The notes: generated by a model from the sequence alone, not told the origin. Shown: positions 29,649 to 38,880, counted from the stretch's first letter. The stretch is 64,000 nucleotides of DNA from Aquisalimonas sp. 2447 (GCF_012044895.1 NZ_CP050695.1:712501-776500), one strand, 5' to 3'. A program made the numbers and translations.

Positions 29649-30409
29649 ACGAGTCCCTGGTGGAGTTCTCGCTGCACGATGGCGTGGCCGAGGTCACCCT
29701 CAACCGCCCGCAACGCCACAACGCCCTGGTTCCGGCGTTGCTGCAGGCGCTCTCGGAGGTGATGATCCGGGTGGAGCAGCGGGCGCCCCGGGCCATGGTG
29801 CTGTCCGCGCGGGGCCCGTCGTTTTCCACCGGGGGAGATGTCGCCGCGTTTCACGACACGCCCAGAGATCAACGGGCCGCTTACGCCGAGGAGGTCGTTG
29901 GCGGGCTCAATGGCGTCATCCTGCAGTTGCTGCGGCTGCCGGTGCCCACGGTTGCCGCGGTGCACGGCATGGTGACGGGGGGCTCGCTCGGCCTGGTGCT
30001 GGCATGCGACCTGGTGGTGGCTGACCCGCGGGCGGCGTTCACGCCCTGGTACACCGTGGTGGGATTCAGCCCGGATGGGGGCTGGACGGCGCTGCTGCCC
30101 GAGCGCATCGGTCGTGGGCGCGCCCTGGATCTCCAATTGCGCAATGCCAGCCTGGAAGCAGGGGAGGCCCACGCCAGCGGGCTGGTGCAGTGCCTGGCAG
30201 AGGAAGGGCAGACACGGGAGCGGGCACTGGCCCTGGCCGCAGAGATGCACACGCGCTGGTCGGGCAGCGTGCGTGGCACCCTGGCGTTGACGCGTCCGGA
30301 TTCCGAGACGGTGGCGGCGGGTCTGGAGGCTGAGAAGAGGGCGTTCGTCGCACAGATCGTCAGCGACGAAGCCGAGGCCGGCATGGCAGCGTTTCTGTCA
30401 CGGGCCTGA
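29645..30409 (+). CDS. Enoyl-CoA hydratase/isomerase family protein
   Basis: The 254-residue crotonase-fold protein has LNRPQRHNALVPALL, FSTGGDVAAF (oxyanion hole) and AAVHGMVTGGSLGLVLACDLVVAD. In place of the two catalytic glutamates of classical hydratases it has a Gly-rich stretch and PDGGWTALLPERIG. An isomerase or another crotonase activity is therefore as likely as hydration. It is the first enzyme gene after the TetR gene. Confidence 0.88.
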   Translation: MNESLVEFSLHDGVAEVTLNRPQRHNALVPALLQALSEVMIRVEQRAPRAMVLSARGPSFSTGGDVAAFHDTPRDQRAAYAEEVVGGLNGVILQLLRLPVPTVAAVHGMVTGGSLGLVLACDLVVADPRAAFTPWYTVVGFSPDGGWTALLPERIGRGRALDLQLRNASLEAGEAHASGLVQCLAEEGQTRERALALAAEMHTRWSGSVRGTLALTRPDSETVAAGLEAEKRAFVAQIVSDEAEAGMAAFLSRA

Positions 30410-30450
30410 CCATACTTGGCGATACCGAGAAGAAAGAGAGGGAAGCACCC

Positions 30451-31968
30451 ATGGAGATGTTCGACCTGACCGCGCATCGGGCCCGGGTGACCCCGGACCA
30501 CCTGGCGCTGGAGGACCTTGCCGACGGTACCCGCTATACCTATGCCGCCCTGGACGAGCGGGCTGCCCGCATCGCCGCAGCCATCAGGCAGCACTGGGGG
30601 CTCGAGCCCGGTGACCGGCTCGCCTACCTGGGGCATAACCGGGCGGAGTTCTTCGCTTTGCTGTTTGCCTGTGCCAAGGCGGACGTGATTCTGGTGCCAC
30701 TGAACTGGCGGCTTGCGGTGCCGGAACTGGAAGGGCTCATGGATGATGCCACGCCGACGGCACTGGTATCCGGCGCGGAGCTCGCCGATGCCGCCGCGGC
30801 CCTGGCGGCCAGCCGTGAGGGGCTGGTCAACATCGCGCTGGACCACCACCAGGGACGCGAGTACGAGGCCGACCTGGCGGCGGTGACGCCGGATCGCGTC
30901 CCCCATCCGCCGCGGTCCCCCGACCGCCCCTGGTATCTGCTCTACACCTCCGGGACCACCGGACGGCCCAAGGGTGTCATCCAGACCTTCCGCATGATGA
31001 TGGCCAACTACTGGAACATCGCCATTCCGGTGGAGCTGCGCCAGAGCGACGTGTTGCTGAACGTGCTGCCCATGTTCCACACCGCCGGTATCAACCTGTA
31101 CTCCAGTGCCATGTTCCTGGTGGGCGGGACAGTGCTGGTGCAGCGCAACTTCGAGCCCGAGCAGGCGCTGCAGGTACTGGCGGACCGGGCCACGGTGTTC
31201 TTCGGTGTCCCTGCCGTCTACCAGATGCTGGCAGATCAGCCCGCTCTCGACGGCGAACGCCTCACCGGTGTGCGCTCCTGGGGCTGTGGCGGGGCACCGC
31301 TGTCGCTCAAGGTGGCACAGTACTTCGCCGACCACGGGATTCGCGTGCGCACCGGTTTCGGCATGACCGAGACCGGTCCGACTGTGTTCCTGCTGGACGA
31401 GGCCAGTGTGCTGGACAAGAGCGGCTCCGTGGGCCGGCCGCAGTTGCTGGCGGAGGTACGCATCGCTGGTCGTGATGGCCGGGATGTGGCCCACGGCGAG
31501 GCGGGCGAGCTGCTGGTCCGCGGACCGGGCGTGACCCCGGGCTACTGGCAGCGCCCGGACGCCACCGCCGAGACCCTGGAGCCCGACGGCTGGCTGCATA
31601 GCGGCGATGTTGCCCGCTGCGACGACGATGGCTACTACTTCATCGTCGATCGCTGGAAGGACATGTTCATCTCCGGGGGCGAGAACGTCTACCCCGCGGA
31701 GGTGGAACAGGTGCTGTTGCAGCATCCCGGCGTTGCCGATGTGGCGGTGGTGGGCATGCCCGACGAGCGCTGGGGCGAGGTGGGCTGTGCCTATGTCTGC
31801 CCGGCGGAACCCAGTCAGGCGCCGCAGGAGGAGACCCTGCAGACCTGGTGCCGGGAACGCCTGGCCGGCTACAAGGTGCCGAAGCGCTTCGTTCTCCGGG
31901 ACGCGCTGCCGCGTAACGCCCTGGGCAAAGTGCAGAAGCAGGAGCTCCGTGATGACGCGCGCCGCTGA
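30451..31968 (+). CDS. Acyl-CoA synthetase (AMP-binding)
   Basis: The 505-residue enzyme activates a carboxylic acid to its CoA thioester through an acyl-AMP. Motifs: LLYTSGTTGRPKGVIQTF (P-loop like), FGMTETGPTV, GWLHSGDVARCDDDGYY, and the C-terminal KDMFISGGENVYPAEVE and GKVQKQEL with the catalytic Lys. It resembles medium/long-chain or aryl acid ligases; the chain length is open. ATG 30451 follows AGAGAGGGAAG. Its end overlaps the next gene by 17 bp. Confidence 0.92.
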   Translation: MEMFDLTAHRARVTPDHLALEDLADGTRYTYAALDERAARIAAAIRQHWGLEPGDRLAYLGHNRAEFFALLFACAKADVILVPLNWRLAVPELEGLMDDATPTALVSGAELADAAAALAASREGLVNIALDHHQGREYEADLAAVTPDRVPHPPRSPDRPWYLLYTSGTTGRPKGVIQTFRMMMANYWNIAIPVELRQSDVLLNVLPMFHTAGINLYSSAMFLVGGTVLVQRNFEPEQALQVLADRATVFFGVPAVYQMLADQPALDGERLTGVRSWGCGGAPLSLKVAQYFADHGIRVRTGFGMTETGPTVFLLDEASVLDKSGSVGRPQLLAEVRIAGRDGRDVAHGEAGELLVRGPGVTPGYWQRPDATAETLEPDGWLHSGDVARCDDDGYYFIVDRWKDMFISGGENVYPAEVEQVLLQHPGVADVAVVGMPDERWGEVGCAYVCPAEPSQAPQEETLQTWCRERLAGYKVPKRFVLRDALPRNALGKVQKQELRDDARR

Positions 31969-32350
31969 GCTTCCGCCGGTGGCCGAGCAGCGCATGTTCA
32001 CCCAGGCCGAGTTCGACCGCTTCGGCACGCTCTCCGGCGACCGCAACCCGATCCATGTGGACCCGGCGTTCGCCGCCAATACGCCCTTCGGCGCCACGGT
32101 GGCCCACGGCATGCTGTTGTTCAGCGCTCTGCGGGCGCTGGCGGCACGCACCTGGCCGGGGGTTGCCCTGCGGCAGCAGGACCTGATGTTTCCGGCACCC
32201 ACCTATGCCGATGAGCCGGTGGTGCTGCGCCTGGATCCCGTGGCAGCCGAGGACGGGCGAAGCTGGCGCGTCACTACCCGGGTGGTGAAGCCGGATGGCC
32301 GCCTGGGAGTCGAGGGTGAGTGCGTGCTGGTGTTCCCGGAGGAGCGATGA
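31952..32350 (+). CDS. MaoC-like hydratase
   Basis: The 132-residue hot-dog protein has the R-specific enoyl-CoA hydratase signature: FTQAEFDRFGTLSGDRNPIHVDPAFAANTPFG, where Asp and His are the catalytic pair, then VAHGMLLFSAL. It should hydrate a 2-enoyl-CoA to the R-3-hydroxyacyl-CoA. The start ATG 31952 follows GGAG and lies inside the synthetase gene; the long upstream frame is a shadow. It overlaps the next hot-dog gene. Confidence 0.9.
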   Translation: MTRAAELPPVAEQRMFTQAEFDRFGTLSGDRNPIHVDPAFAANTPFGATVAHGMLLFSALRALAARTWPGVALRQQDLMFPAPTYADEPVVLRLDPVAAEDGRSWRVTTRVVKPDGRLGVEGECVLVFPEER

Positions 32351-32730
32351 TGAACACGCCCATACCACGGTTCCAGCGTCTCTCCCTGGGCGACAGTGCT
32401 GCGCTGGAGCGCCGTTTCTCCGCCGCGGATGTGCGCGCCTGGATGGATCTCGCCGGCGGCCCCGCACCGGGTTACGCGATTCCGGAGCCGCTGATCGCCG
32501 GCCTGTTCTCCTGCCTGCTGGGGGAGCAGTTGCCGGGGCACGGCACCAATTACCTCAAGCAGCACCTGGAGGTCCACGCCGCGGCACAGGTGGACGAGCC
32601 CCTGACAGCCCGGGTCACCATCACCCGGCTGCGCCCGGACAAGGCTCTGGTGAACCTGGACACCGAATGTCGCGGGGAGGCCGATCGGTTGATCTGCAGC
32701 GGCGAGGCCCTGGTGCTGTTCCGGCGCTGA
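32350..32730 (+). CDS. Second hot-dog fold protein, MaoC/thioesterase-like
   Basis: This 126-residue protein also looks like a hot-dog fold (FSAADVRAWMDLAGGPAP; IAGLFSCLLGEQLPGHGTNYLKQHLEVH; VTITRLRPDKALVNLDTEC). It lacks the Asp-x4-His pair of the first protein. In the usual place for DRNPIH it has GGPAPGYAIPEPL, so it may be a structural partner. ATG 32350 directly follows ATG 32347; GGAGGAG at 32338 fits 32350 better. Confidence 0.75.
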   Translation: MNTPIPRFQRLSLGDSAALERRFSAADVRAWMDLAGGPAPGYAIPEPLIAGLFSCLLGEQLPGHGTNYLKQHLEVHAAAQVDEPLTARVTITRLRPDKALVNLDTECRGEADRLICSGEALVLFRR

Positions 32731-32734
32731 CTGC

Positions 32735-33400
32735 CTACCAGGGCAGTACCGTGCCGTCGGAGTGCCAGAAGGTGCCGGTGTTCTCCAGGCCGAGCTCGTC
32801 CATGCGCTGAATCAGCCGCTCTGCGGCTTCCGCCGGCGTGATCTGGCCCCGGTGTCCGGTCATCTCCGTGCGCACGTAGCCGGGATGCAGGATGGCCACG
32901 GCAATGCCGAGGGGCTGCAGGTCGAGAGCCAGGGACTTGCCGGCGGCATTCAGTGCCGCCTTGCTCATGCGGTAGCCGTAGCGCCCGCCGGAGTCGTTGT
33001 CGGCAATGGAGCCCATGCGCGAGGTCATCAGGCCGACGCGTCCGCCCTCCGCCATACGGTCCAGCAGTGCGGTCGTCACCCGCAGGGGCCCCAGGGTGTT
33101 GATCTCGAACTGCTCCCGGATCTGGTCGTAGTCCATGGCGTCCAGGTGTTCGTCCCGGAGGATGCCCGCATTGTTGTAGAGGACGTCTACGCGGGTGCCG
33201 TCAAGTTCCTTGCGCAGGCGCCGGAGACTGGCGTCATCGCTGACGTCGATGCCGTCGATGATGCGGACGCCCAAGGCCCGTAACTCCTCGGACGGACAGC
33301 GACAGACAGCGATCACCGTCTCGCCGCGGGTCTGCCACTGACGGGCGAGTTCAAGGCCTATGCCGCGGTTGGCGCCGGTGAGAACGATGGTGCTGGCCAT
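32735..33400 (-). CDS. SDR-family oxidoreductase
   Basis: The 221-residue protein is a classical short-chain dehydrogenase: TGANRGIGLELAR for the dinucleotide, VLYNNAGILRDE, a Ser in the strand LMTSRMGSI and YGYRMSKAALN with the catalytic Tyr and Lys. It is like C-factor/YciK-type SDRs, with an NADP-type first loop. It converges with the hot-dog genes with 4 bp between stops, so it need not belong to their operon. Confidence 0.9.
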   Translation of the reverse strand: MASTIVLTGANRGIGLELARQWQTRGETVIAVCRCPSEELRALGVRIIDGIDVSDDASLRRLRKELDGTRVDVLYNNAGILRDEHLDAMDYDQIREQFEINTLGPLRVTTALLDRMAEGGRVGLMTSRMGSIADNDSGGRYGYRMSKAALNAAGKSLALDLQPLGIAVAILHPGYVRTEMTGHRGQITPAEAAERLIQRMDELGLENTGTFWHSDGTVLPW

Positions 33401-33552
33401 GGATGACTCCTGTATCGATGATCCGCAGAGACGTTCTGATGCATATTGCTGACCCCGATGAGCATTGGGCCATCACCCCGGATGTTCAAGGTGAGACTGC
33501 GCACCCTGCCCTGCGGCACAATAGGGCGGACGAGGCTCGATGGGTTGCCGGA

Positions 33553-33747
33553 ATGACCGAAGACAACGTGGTTCCCCTGCGCCGCCGCCAGCGGCGCCGG
33601 AAGAAGAGCGAGGGCGACACCTTGTGCCGCGCCGGTCGCCACCGCTGGGAGGTGGTGACGGAATCGAAATTCGATGTGCGCCAGGGCCGGCTGGTGACGC
33701 TGCTGCGCTGCAGCCGTTGTGGCCATGAGCGCACCGAGAGCCGTTGA
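33553..33747 (+). CDS. Small zinc-ribbon-like protein
   Basis: This 64-residue protein is very basic at the start (LRRRQRRRKKS) and carries Cys25, His30, Cys53 and Cys56 (LCRAGRH and RCSRCGHER), a probable one-zinc ribbon. I do not recognise a named family. ATG 33553 is the most likely start, although ATGs at 33418 and 33439 are in frame. Its TGA overlaps the ATG of the ABC ATPase gene (TGATG), so it is translated with it. Confidence 0.65.
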   Translation: MTEDNVVPLRRRQRRRKKSEGDTLCRAGRHRWEVVTESKFDVRQGRLVTLLRCSRCGHERTESR

Positions 33748-34406
33748 TGATTGAGCTGACAGGCATCGACCGGGCGTTTCTCGAGGGTGGCCAGCGCCGC
33801 GTGGTACTGGACGGTTTCAGCGAGCGGATCGCCGACGGCGAACGCCTGGCCCTGGTGGGGCGCAGCGGCGTGGGCAAGTCCACCCTGCTGAATCTCATCG
33901 GCGGCATGGATCTGCCCGATTCCGGCACCATCCGCATCGGTGATACCAATCTGACCGCGTTGAACGAGCGTGACCGGACACTCTTCCGCCGCCACCACAT
34001 CGGCTTCGTGTTCCAGTTCTTCAACCTGATTCCGACCTTGACCGTGGCGGAGAACCTGCACATGCCCCTGGAGATGACCGGCGGCCTGGATGCGGACGGC
34101 CGTGCGCGCGCCGCCGGACTCCTCCGGCGGGTGGGTCTGGCGGACCGCGCCGATGCCTTTCCGGATGCCCTCTCCGGGGGTGAGCAGCAGCGTATCGCCA
34201 TCGCGCGTGCGCTGGTACACCGGCCGCGCCTGCTGCTGGCCGACGAGCCAACGGGTACCCTGGACGCCGCCACGGCAGAGACGGTGCTGGGCCTGCTGGA
34301 CGAACTCACCGGTGACGGGCAGGTGACGGTGGTACTGGTCACCCACAGCATGGATGTGGCCCGGCGCATGGACCGCATTCTTCACCTGGGCGGCGAGCAG
34401 GCCTGA
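33747..34406 (+). CDS. ABC transporter ATP-binding protein (LolD/MacB type)
   Basis: The 219-residue ATPase has Walker A GRSGVGKST (38-46), Q-loop HIGFVFQFFNLIPTLT, signature LSGGEQQRIAIARAL, Walker B RLLLADEPTGTLD and VTHSMD. The QFFNLIP form is typical of the MacB/LolD/FtsE group, which works with FtsX-fold permeases rather than importers. ATG 33747 is used; a TTG just before it would only add one residue. Its stop overlaps the permease start. Confidence 0.92.
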   Translation: MIELTGIDRAFLEGGQRRVVLDGFSERIADGERLALVGRSGVGKSTLLNLIGGMDLPDSGTIRIGDTNLTALNERDRTLFRRHHIGFVFQFFNLIPTLTVAENLHMPLEMTGGLDADGRARAAGLLRRVGLADRADAFPDALSGGEQQRIAIARALVHRPRLLLADEPTGTLDAATAETVLGLLDELTGDGQVTVVLVTHSMDVARRMDRILHLGGEQA

Positions 34407-36937
34407 TGGCGGCGGGGTTGCCGCGTTCCCTGATGCTGCGCGCCAGTATCCGTTATCTGGCGCGCCATCCCTGGCAACTGGGTCTGGCGCTGCTGGGCGT
34501 CGCCATCGGCGTGGCCGTGGTGGTGGCGGTGGATCTCGCCAACCAGAGCGCCTCCCGTGCCTTCAGTCTGTCCACCGATGCCTTGACGGGCCAGACCACG
34601 CACCAGGTGGTGGGCGGTCCCCAGGGCATCCCCGAGACGTGGTACGTGGAACTGCGGCGCGATCACGGCATTCGCCCGGCGGCCCCGGTGGTGGAAGGCT
34701 TCGTGCGTCTGCCCGGCGATGATCAGCGGAGCCTGCGGGTGCTGGGTGTGGACGTGTTCGCTGAAACCGGTGTGCGCCCGGCCTTGGGGGCGGTGTCCGG
34801 GCTGGTGGATGCCGGCGACCTTCTGGCACGCCCCGGCGGTGCCGTCATGTTGGCCGAGGATCTGTGGTTGCTGGAGCTTGAGCCCGGCGACCGGCTGACC
34901 GTGCGCCATGGCGGACGGGATCAAGAGCTGCGCATCCTGGCTGGCCTGGAGCCTGCCCGGGAGCTGGAGGCAGTGGGTCTCCAGGACGTGATCATCATGG
35001 ACGTGTCCGCGGCTCAGGAGCTTCTGGGGCGGGCCGGACGGCTCGACCGGGTGGATCTGGTGCTCAGCGACGAGCAGGTGGCCACCGTGGAGGCGTTGCT
35101 GCCATCGGGGGCCCGGCTCGCGGAAGCCGATCAGCGCGCCGCCGCGCTGGAGCAGATGACCGATGCCTTCCAGCTCAACCTCCAGGCCTTCAGCCTGCTG
35201 GCGCTGGTGGTCGGCGCCTTCCTGATCTACAACACCATGACCTTCTCGGTGGTCCAGCGCCGCCAACTCATGGGCATGCTGCGCGCCACCGGCACTACCC
35301 GGGGCGAGCTGTTCCGGGTGATCCTGCTGGAGGCGGCCGTCATCGGCCTGGTGGGTACCATGCTGGGACTGGCGCTGGGCATTACCCTGGCCACGGTGCT
35401 GGTTGATCTGGTGACCCGGACCATCAACGACCTGTATTTCGTTCTCTCCGTCCGCGAGCTCAGTGTGGCACCAGAGTCCCTGGTGCGGGGCATGCTGCTG
35501 GGCGTGGGCATGACGGTGGTGGCGGCGCTGGCGCCGGCGCGGGAGGCCACCGCCATTCCGCCCCGGGCGGCGCTGAGTCGGTCATACCTGGAGCGGCGCC
35601 GGCTGCGCTGGTTGCCGGGGCTGAGCCTGGCCGGACTGGTGCTGGCTGCGCTCGGCACCTTGCTTCTTGGCGCCACCGAGCGGGGGCTGCTGGCGCCCTT
35701 CGCCGGCCTGTTCGCGCTGATCATCGGCGCGGCCCTGCTGGTGCCGCCACTGCTGTGGCTGGTCACTCGTCTCCTGGCTCCGGTGCTGGCTGCCCTGGGC
35801 GGTTTCCTTGGCCGCATGACCGCCCGCGGTGTCGCCGCGAGTCTGTCGCGCACGGGGGTTGCCGCTGCGGCCCTGATGGTGGCGGTGTCGGCCGTGATCG
35901 GGGTCGGCGTCATGGTGGACAGTTTCCGCGCGACGTTCGCCGACTGGCTGGATGCCACGCTGCATGCCGACATCTACATTTCCGTGCCCGGGGGCGGCGC
36001 GATGGAACCGGACCAGCGCCAGCGGCTGGAGGCCGTGGAGGGCATCGAACTGGTGACCCGCTCCCGGTTCGTGCGCGTGGGTGCCGATGATCACGAGGCG
36101 CGGCTGCGGGTGTTCGAGATTCCGCCGCCAGCGGAGGACGGTTTCAGTTTCCGCGCCGGTGACCCGGAATCCGCCTGGGCGGCCTACCGGGAGGATGGCG
36201 CAGTGTTCATCACCGAACCCTATGCCTGGCACCGGGAGCTCGACGTGGGGGATCGCGTGCTTCTGGACACCGGCGAAGGCCCCCGGGAGTTCCCGGTGGC
36301 GGCGGTGCTTTATGACTACGGTACCTCCGAGGGCGCGGTGATCATGGCGCGGGCGACGTATGACCGCTACTGGGATGACCCGGCCATCGACAGTATCGGC
36401 GTGTTCGCAGCACCGGGGGTGGCGACGGACACCCTGCGGGAGCGGCTGCAGCAGGCCGCCGCCGACGGCCAGCACCTGGATTTCCGTTCCAGCCGCGAGC
36501 TGCGGGAGCTGTCGCTGGAGATCTTCGATCAGACCTTCACCATCACCCAGGTGCTGCGCATCCTGGCCATTCTGGTGGCGGTGACCGGGGTGCTCAGCGC
36601 ACTGCTGGCACTGGCCCTGGAGCGTGCCCGGGAGTACGCGGTGCTGCGCGCCAGCGGCATGACCCCGCGGGAGCTCGGCGTGCTGGTGACCGGTCAGAAC
36701 GTGCTGGTCGGGCTGCTCAGCGGCCTGTTCGCCATTCCCCTGGGGGTGGGTCTGGCGGCGGCCCTGATTCTGGTGATCAATCAGCGCTCCTTCGGCTGGT
36801 CCATGGACCTGACGGTGGATCCCTGGATCCTCGCCCAGGCGGTGGCGTTTGCGATGGTTGCGGCGGTCGTGGCGGGGCTCTATCCGGCCTGGCGCATGGC
36901 GCGAACATCCCCCGGCCGGGCCCTGCGGGAGGAGTAG
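34406..36937 (+). CDS. ABC transporter permease, FtsX-like, two FtsX domains
   Basis: The 843-residue protein is a fused permease. It has one helix at about 20-45, a periplasmic domain, three helices at about 255-390 (AFSLLALVVGAFLIYNTMTFSVVQRRQLMGMLRATGTTRGELF), a middle set of helices, a second periplasmic domain and a second FtsX triplet (VLRASGMTPRELGVLV). This architecture is found in mechanotransmitting ABC systems and in the AttF/AttG-like set. It is coupled to the ATPase and followed 2 bp later by the lipocalin-like gene. Confidence 0.9.
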   Translation: MAAGLPRSLMLRASIRYLARHPWQLGLALLGVAIGVAVVVAVDLANQSASRAFSLSTDALTGQTTHQVVGGPQGIPETWYVELRRDHGIRPAAPVVEGFVRLPGDDQRSLRVLGVDVFAETGVRPALGAVSGLVDAGDLLARPGGAVMLAEDLWLLELEPGDRLTVRHGGRDQELRILAGLEPARELEAVGLQDVIIMDVSAAQELLGRAGRLDRVDLVLSDEQVATVEALLPSGARLAEADQRAAALEQMTDAFQLNLQAFSLLALVVGAFLIYNTMTFSVVQRRQLMGMLRATGTTRGELFRVILLEAAVIGLVGTMLGLALGITLATVLVDLVTRTINDLYFVLSVRELSVAPESLVRGMLLGVGMTVVAALAPAREATAIPPRAALSRSYLERRRLRWLPGLSLAGLVLAALGTLLLGATERGLLAPFAGLFALIIGAALLVPPLLWLVTRLLAPVLAALGGFLGRMTARGVAASLSRTGVAAAALMVAVSAVIGVGVMVDSFRATFADWLDATLHADIYISVPGGGAMEPDQRQRLEAVEGIELVTRSRFVRVGADDHEARLRVFEIPPPAEDGFSFRAGDPESAWAAYREDGAVFITEPYAWHRELDVGDRVLLDTGEGPREFPVAAVLYDYGTSEGAVIMARATYDRYWDDPAIDSIGVFAAPGVATDTLRERLQQAAADGQHLDFRSSRELRELSLEIFDQTFTITQVLRILAILVAVTGVLSALLALALERAREYAVLRASGMTPRELGVLVTGQNVLVGLLSGLFAIPLGVGLAAALILVINQRSFGWSMDLTVDPWILAQAVAFAMVAAVVAGLYPAWRMARTSPGRALREE

Positions 36938-36939
36938 CG

Positions 36940-38127
36940 ATGACCAATGTGCAGCATGGCTCCCGTCTGCAACGCGCCCTCACCGGGCGGCGCGGCGCCG
37001 TGCGGCTGCTGGCGGCGACGATCCTCGTGGTGCTGCTGGCGCTGTGGTACCTGGACGAGCGGACCACCGATCCGCAGTCGGGGGAGGCGTTCGATGTGAC
37101 CGGCGCGCTGGCCGGCGAGGACGTCGCCGAAGGCTTCGCCCGGGTCACCGGACCCGAGCCGCTGCGTTTTCCGGAGGACCATCTGCCGCACCCCGAGTAC
37201 CGCCACGAGTGGTGGTATGTCACCGGCAACGTCGAGGATGACACCGGGCGTCACTTCGGTTTCCAGGTGACGCTGTTCCGGTTCACTCTGGCGCCGGACA
37301 TGCCGGAGCGTGAATCCGCCCTGGCCACCGACCAGCTCTGGATGGCGCATCTCGCCGTCACCGACACCGAGGCCGGCGACTTTCATCACCGGGAGCGGTT
37401 CGTGCGCGGCGCCGCCGGGCTGGCCGGCAGCAGCGCCGACCCGTTCCGCATCCATGCCGAGGACTGGGTGATGGCCAGCGACGACGAGGCCATGATGCCT
37501 TTGACCCTGGATTTTCCCGCCACTGACCTGGGGCTTTCCATCCGCCTGGAACCGCGCAAACCGCTGGTCCTGCAGGGCGAGGAGGGGTACAGCCGCAAGG
37601 GCCCCGAGCCGGGCAACGCCTCACGCTATTACTCGTACACGCGCCTGGCCGCCGAAGGCCATATCGACATCGCGGACCGCCGGTATGCCGTGTCGGGCGA
37701 TGCCTGGATGGACCGGGAATGGGGGACCAGCACCCTCAGCGAGGACCAGGTGGGCTGGGACTGGTTCTCGGTGCAGCTCGATGATGGCCGCGACATCATG
37801 TTCTACCACCTGCGCCGCGAGGATGGCACCATCGATCCGCTCAGCAAGGGACTGCTGGTGGATGCCGCGGGTGAGTCTCGGGTGCTGGAGCGCGACGATG
37901 TGGAACTGGAAGCGCGGCGGTACTGGCAAAGCCCGCAGGGCGGCGAGTACCCGGTGGCCTGGCGCATGCGCATTGCCGACGAGGATCTGGATCTTGAACT
38001 GGAGGCGGTGCTTGACCATCAGGAACTGGACGGCGTGTTCCGCTACTGGGAAGGAGCCATCCAGGTGCACGGCCACCAGGGACCCGATGGCCGCGGCTAC
38101 GCGGAGCTCACCGGTTACGCGCCTTGA
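36940..38127 (+). CDS. AttH/CrtC-like lipocalin-domain protein
   Basis: The 395-residue protein starts with one membrane helix (about 20-34, LLAATILVVLLALWYL) and is probably exported or membrane-anchored. The rest matches the AttH/carotenoid 1,2-hydratase type: PEYRHEWWYVTGNVEDDTGRHFGFQVTLFRF, DHQELDGVFRYWEGA and a central DAWMDREWGTSTL. The order ATPase, double FtsX permease and AttH-like protein recalls the Agrobacterium att genes. The cargo is unknown; a lipid or other hydrophobic compound is a fair guess. Confidence 0.87.
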   Translation: MTNVQHGSRLQRALTGRRGAVRLLAATILVVLLALWYLDERTTDPQSGEAFDVTGALAGEDVAEGFARVTGPEPLRFPEDHLPHPEYRHEWWYVTGNVEDDTGRHFGFQVTLFRFTLAPDMPERESALATDQLWMAHLAVTDTEAGDFHHRERFVRGAAGLAGSSADPFRIHAEDWVMASDDEAMMPLTLDFPATDLGLSIRLEPRKPLVLQGEEGYSRKGPEPGNASRYYSYTRLAAEGHIDIADRRYAVSGDAWMDREWGTSTLSEDQVGWDWFSVQLDDGRDIMFYHLRREDGTIDPLSKGLLVDAAGESRVLERDDVELEARRYWQSPQGGEYPVAWRMRIADEDLDLELEAVLDHQELDGVFRYWEGAIQVHGHQGPDGRGYAELTGYAP

Positions 38128-38140
38128 TTCTTCTCCGGCG

Positions 38141-38776
38141 TCATTCCGCGTAGGCCCGAAGCATGGTGGTGCGCAGATCTTCGATGATCGCGCGTCGCAG
38201 GGCAGGCGTGCGCCGGCGCAGCGGCAGGATCATCGCTTCCATGAGCGCCATGAGCGTCTCACTGCTGGTTTCGGCGTCCGCCACCGGGTGTAGCGCGCCG
38301 CGGCTCTCGCCAGGTTGCAGGGCTGCCTGCAGCGGCCGGCGGATGGACTCCTCCAGGCCTTCCAGATGCTCGCGGAAACAGCGGCTCATGGCCTCGTTGT
38401 AGGGCTCCTGCCAGTAACCGGCAATGCCTTCGGCAACGGCGTCGGATTCACTCAGCGACGCAATCCCCTGGAAGAAGCAGTCCAGCCGTTCGCGGGGCGT
38501 TCTGGCCTGTTCCATGGGGCCAACGAGATGGTCGCGGAAGAGCTCGCTCAAGGTGGCGAGACACTCATTGAAAAGTGCTTCCTTGCCGTCGAAGTGCCAG
38601 TAGAGGGCTCCCTTGCTGAGGCCCACAGCGCGGGCGATGGTATCGATGGAGACGCCGTCGTAGCCGTGGCGCCCGAACAGCCGGAACGCGGCTTCGCGCA
38701 CGGATTCGCGGGTATGCTGCCTGGGGCGCTCTCCCGGGGTGTCGTTGGAGCCGGTCAGGGCATGGTGTTCTGTCAT
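38141..38776 (-). CDS. TetR/AcrR-family regulator
   Basis: The 211-residue regulator has the HTH domain RESVREAAFRLFGRHGYDGVSIDTIARAVGLSKGALYWHFDGKEALF, as in AcrR/QacR-like proteins. ATG 38776 (MTEHHALTGSN) is chosen because the first 24 codons of the longer frame are Cys- and Thr-rich and unlike the family. Its target is unclear: the ABC/AttH operon converges with it and gshA is behind it. A palindrome lies about 85 bp upstream. Confidence 0.85.
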   Translation of the reverse strand: MTEHHALTGSNDTPGERPRQHTRESVREAAFRLFGRHGYDGVSIDTIARAVGLSKGALYWHFDGKEALFNECLATLSELFRDHLVGPMEQARTPRERLDCFFQGIASLSESDAVAEGIAGYWQEPYNEAMSRCFREHLEGLEESIRRPLQAALQPGESRGALHPVADAETSSETLMALMEAMILPLRRRTPALRRAIIEDLRTTMLRAYAE

Positions 38777-38860
38777 CGCCTGCAGTCTTTCTCGGGTAGT
38801 GGTGCAACCACATGAAACGGTGCACGATGTCAATGAAGTATGACACATGCAGTTTACCAG

Positions 38861-38880
38861 ACCTGTAGGAAATGACAGGT
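38861..38880. promoter_or_regulatory. Inverted repeat upstream of the TetR gene, candidate operator
   Basis: ACCTGT and ACAGGT form perfect 6-bp arms around 8 bases (ACCTGTAGGAAATGACAGGT), in a locally AT-richer stretch between the TetR gene and the gshA stop. The size and location are right for TetR autoregulation. It lies about 85 bp from the chosen start, so this is suggestive only. Confidence 0.35.

Noticed and set aside
29881-32202. Long minus-strand open frame (773 codons) across the acyl-CoA cluster
   Set aside because: It lies opposite the crotonase, ligase and MaoC genes, which have strong motifs. It is rich in His, Gln, Gly and Arg with no recognisable domain. High GC makes such shadow frames common here.
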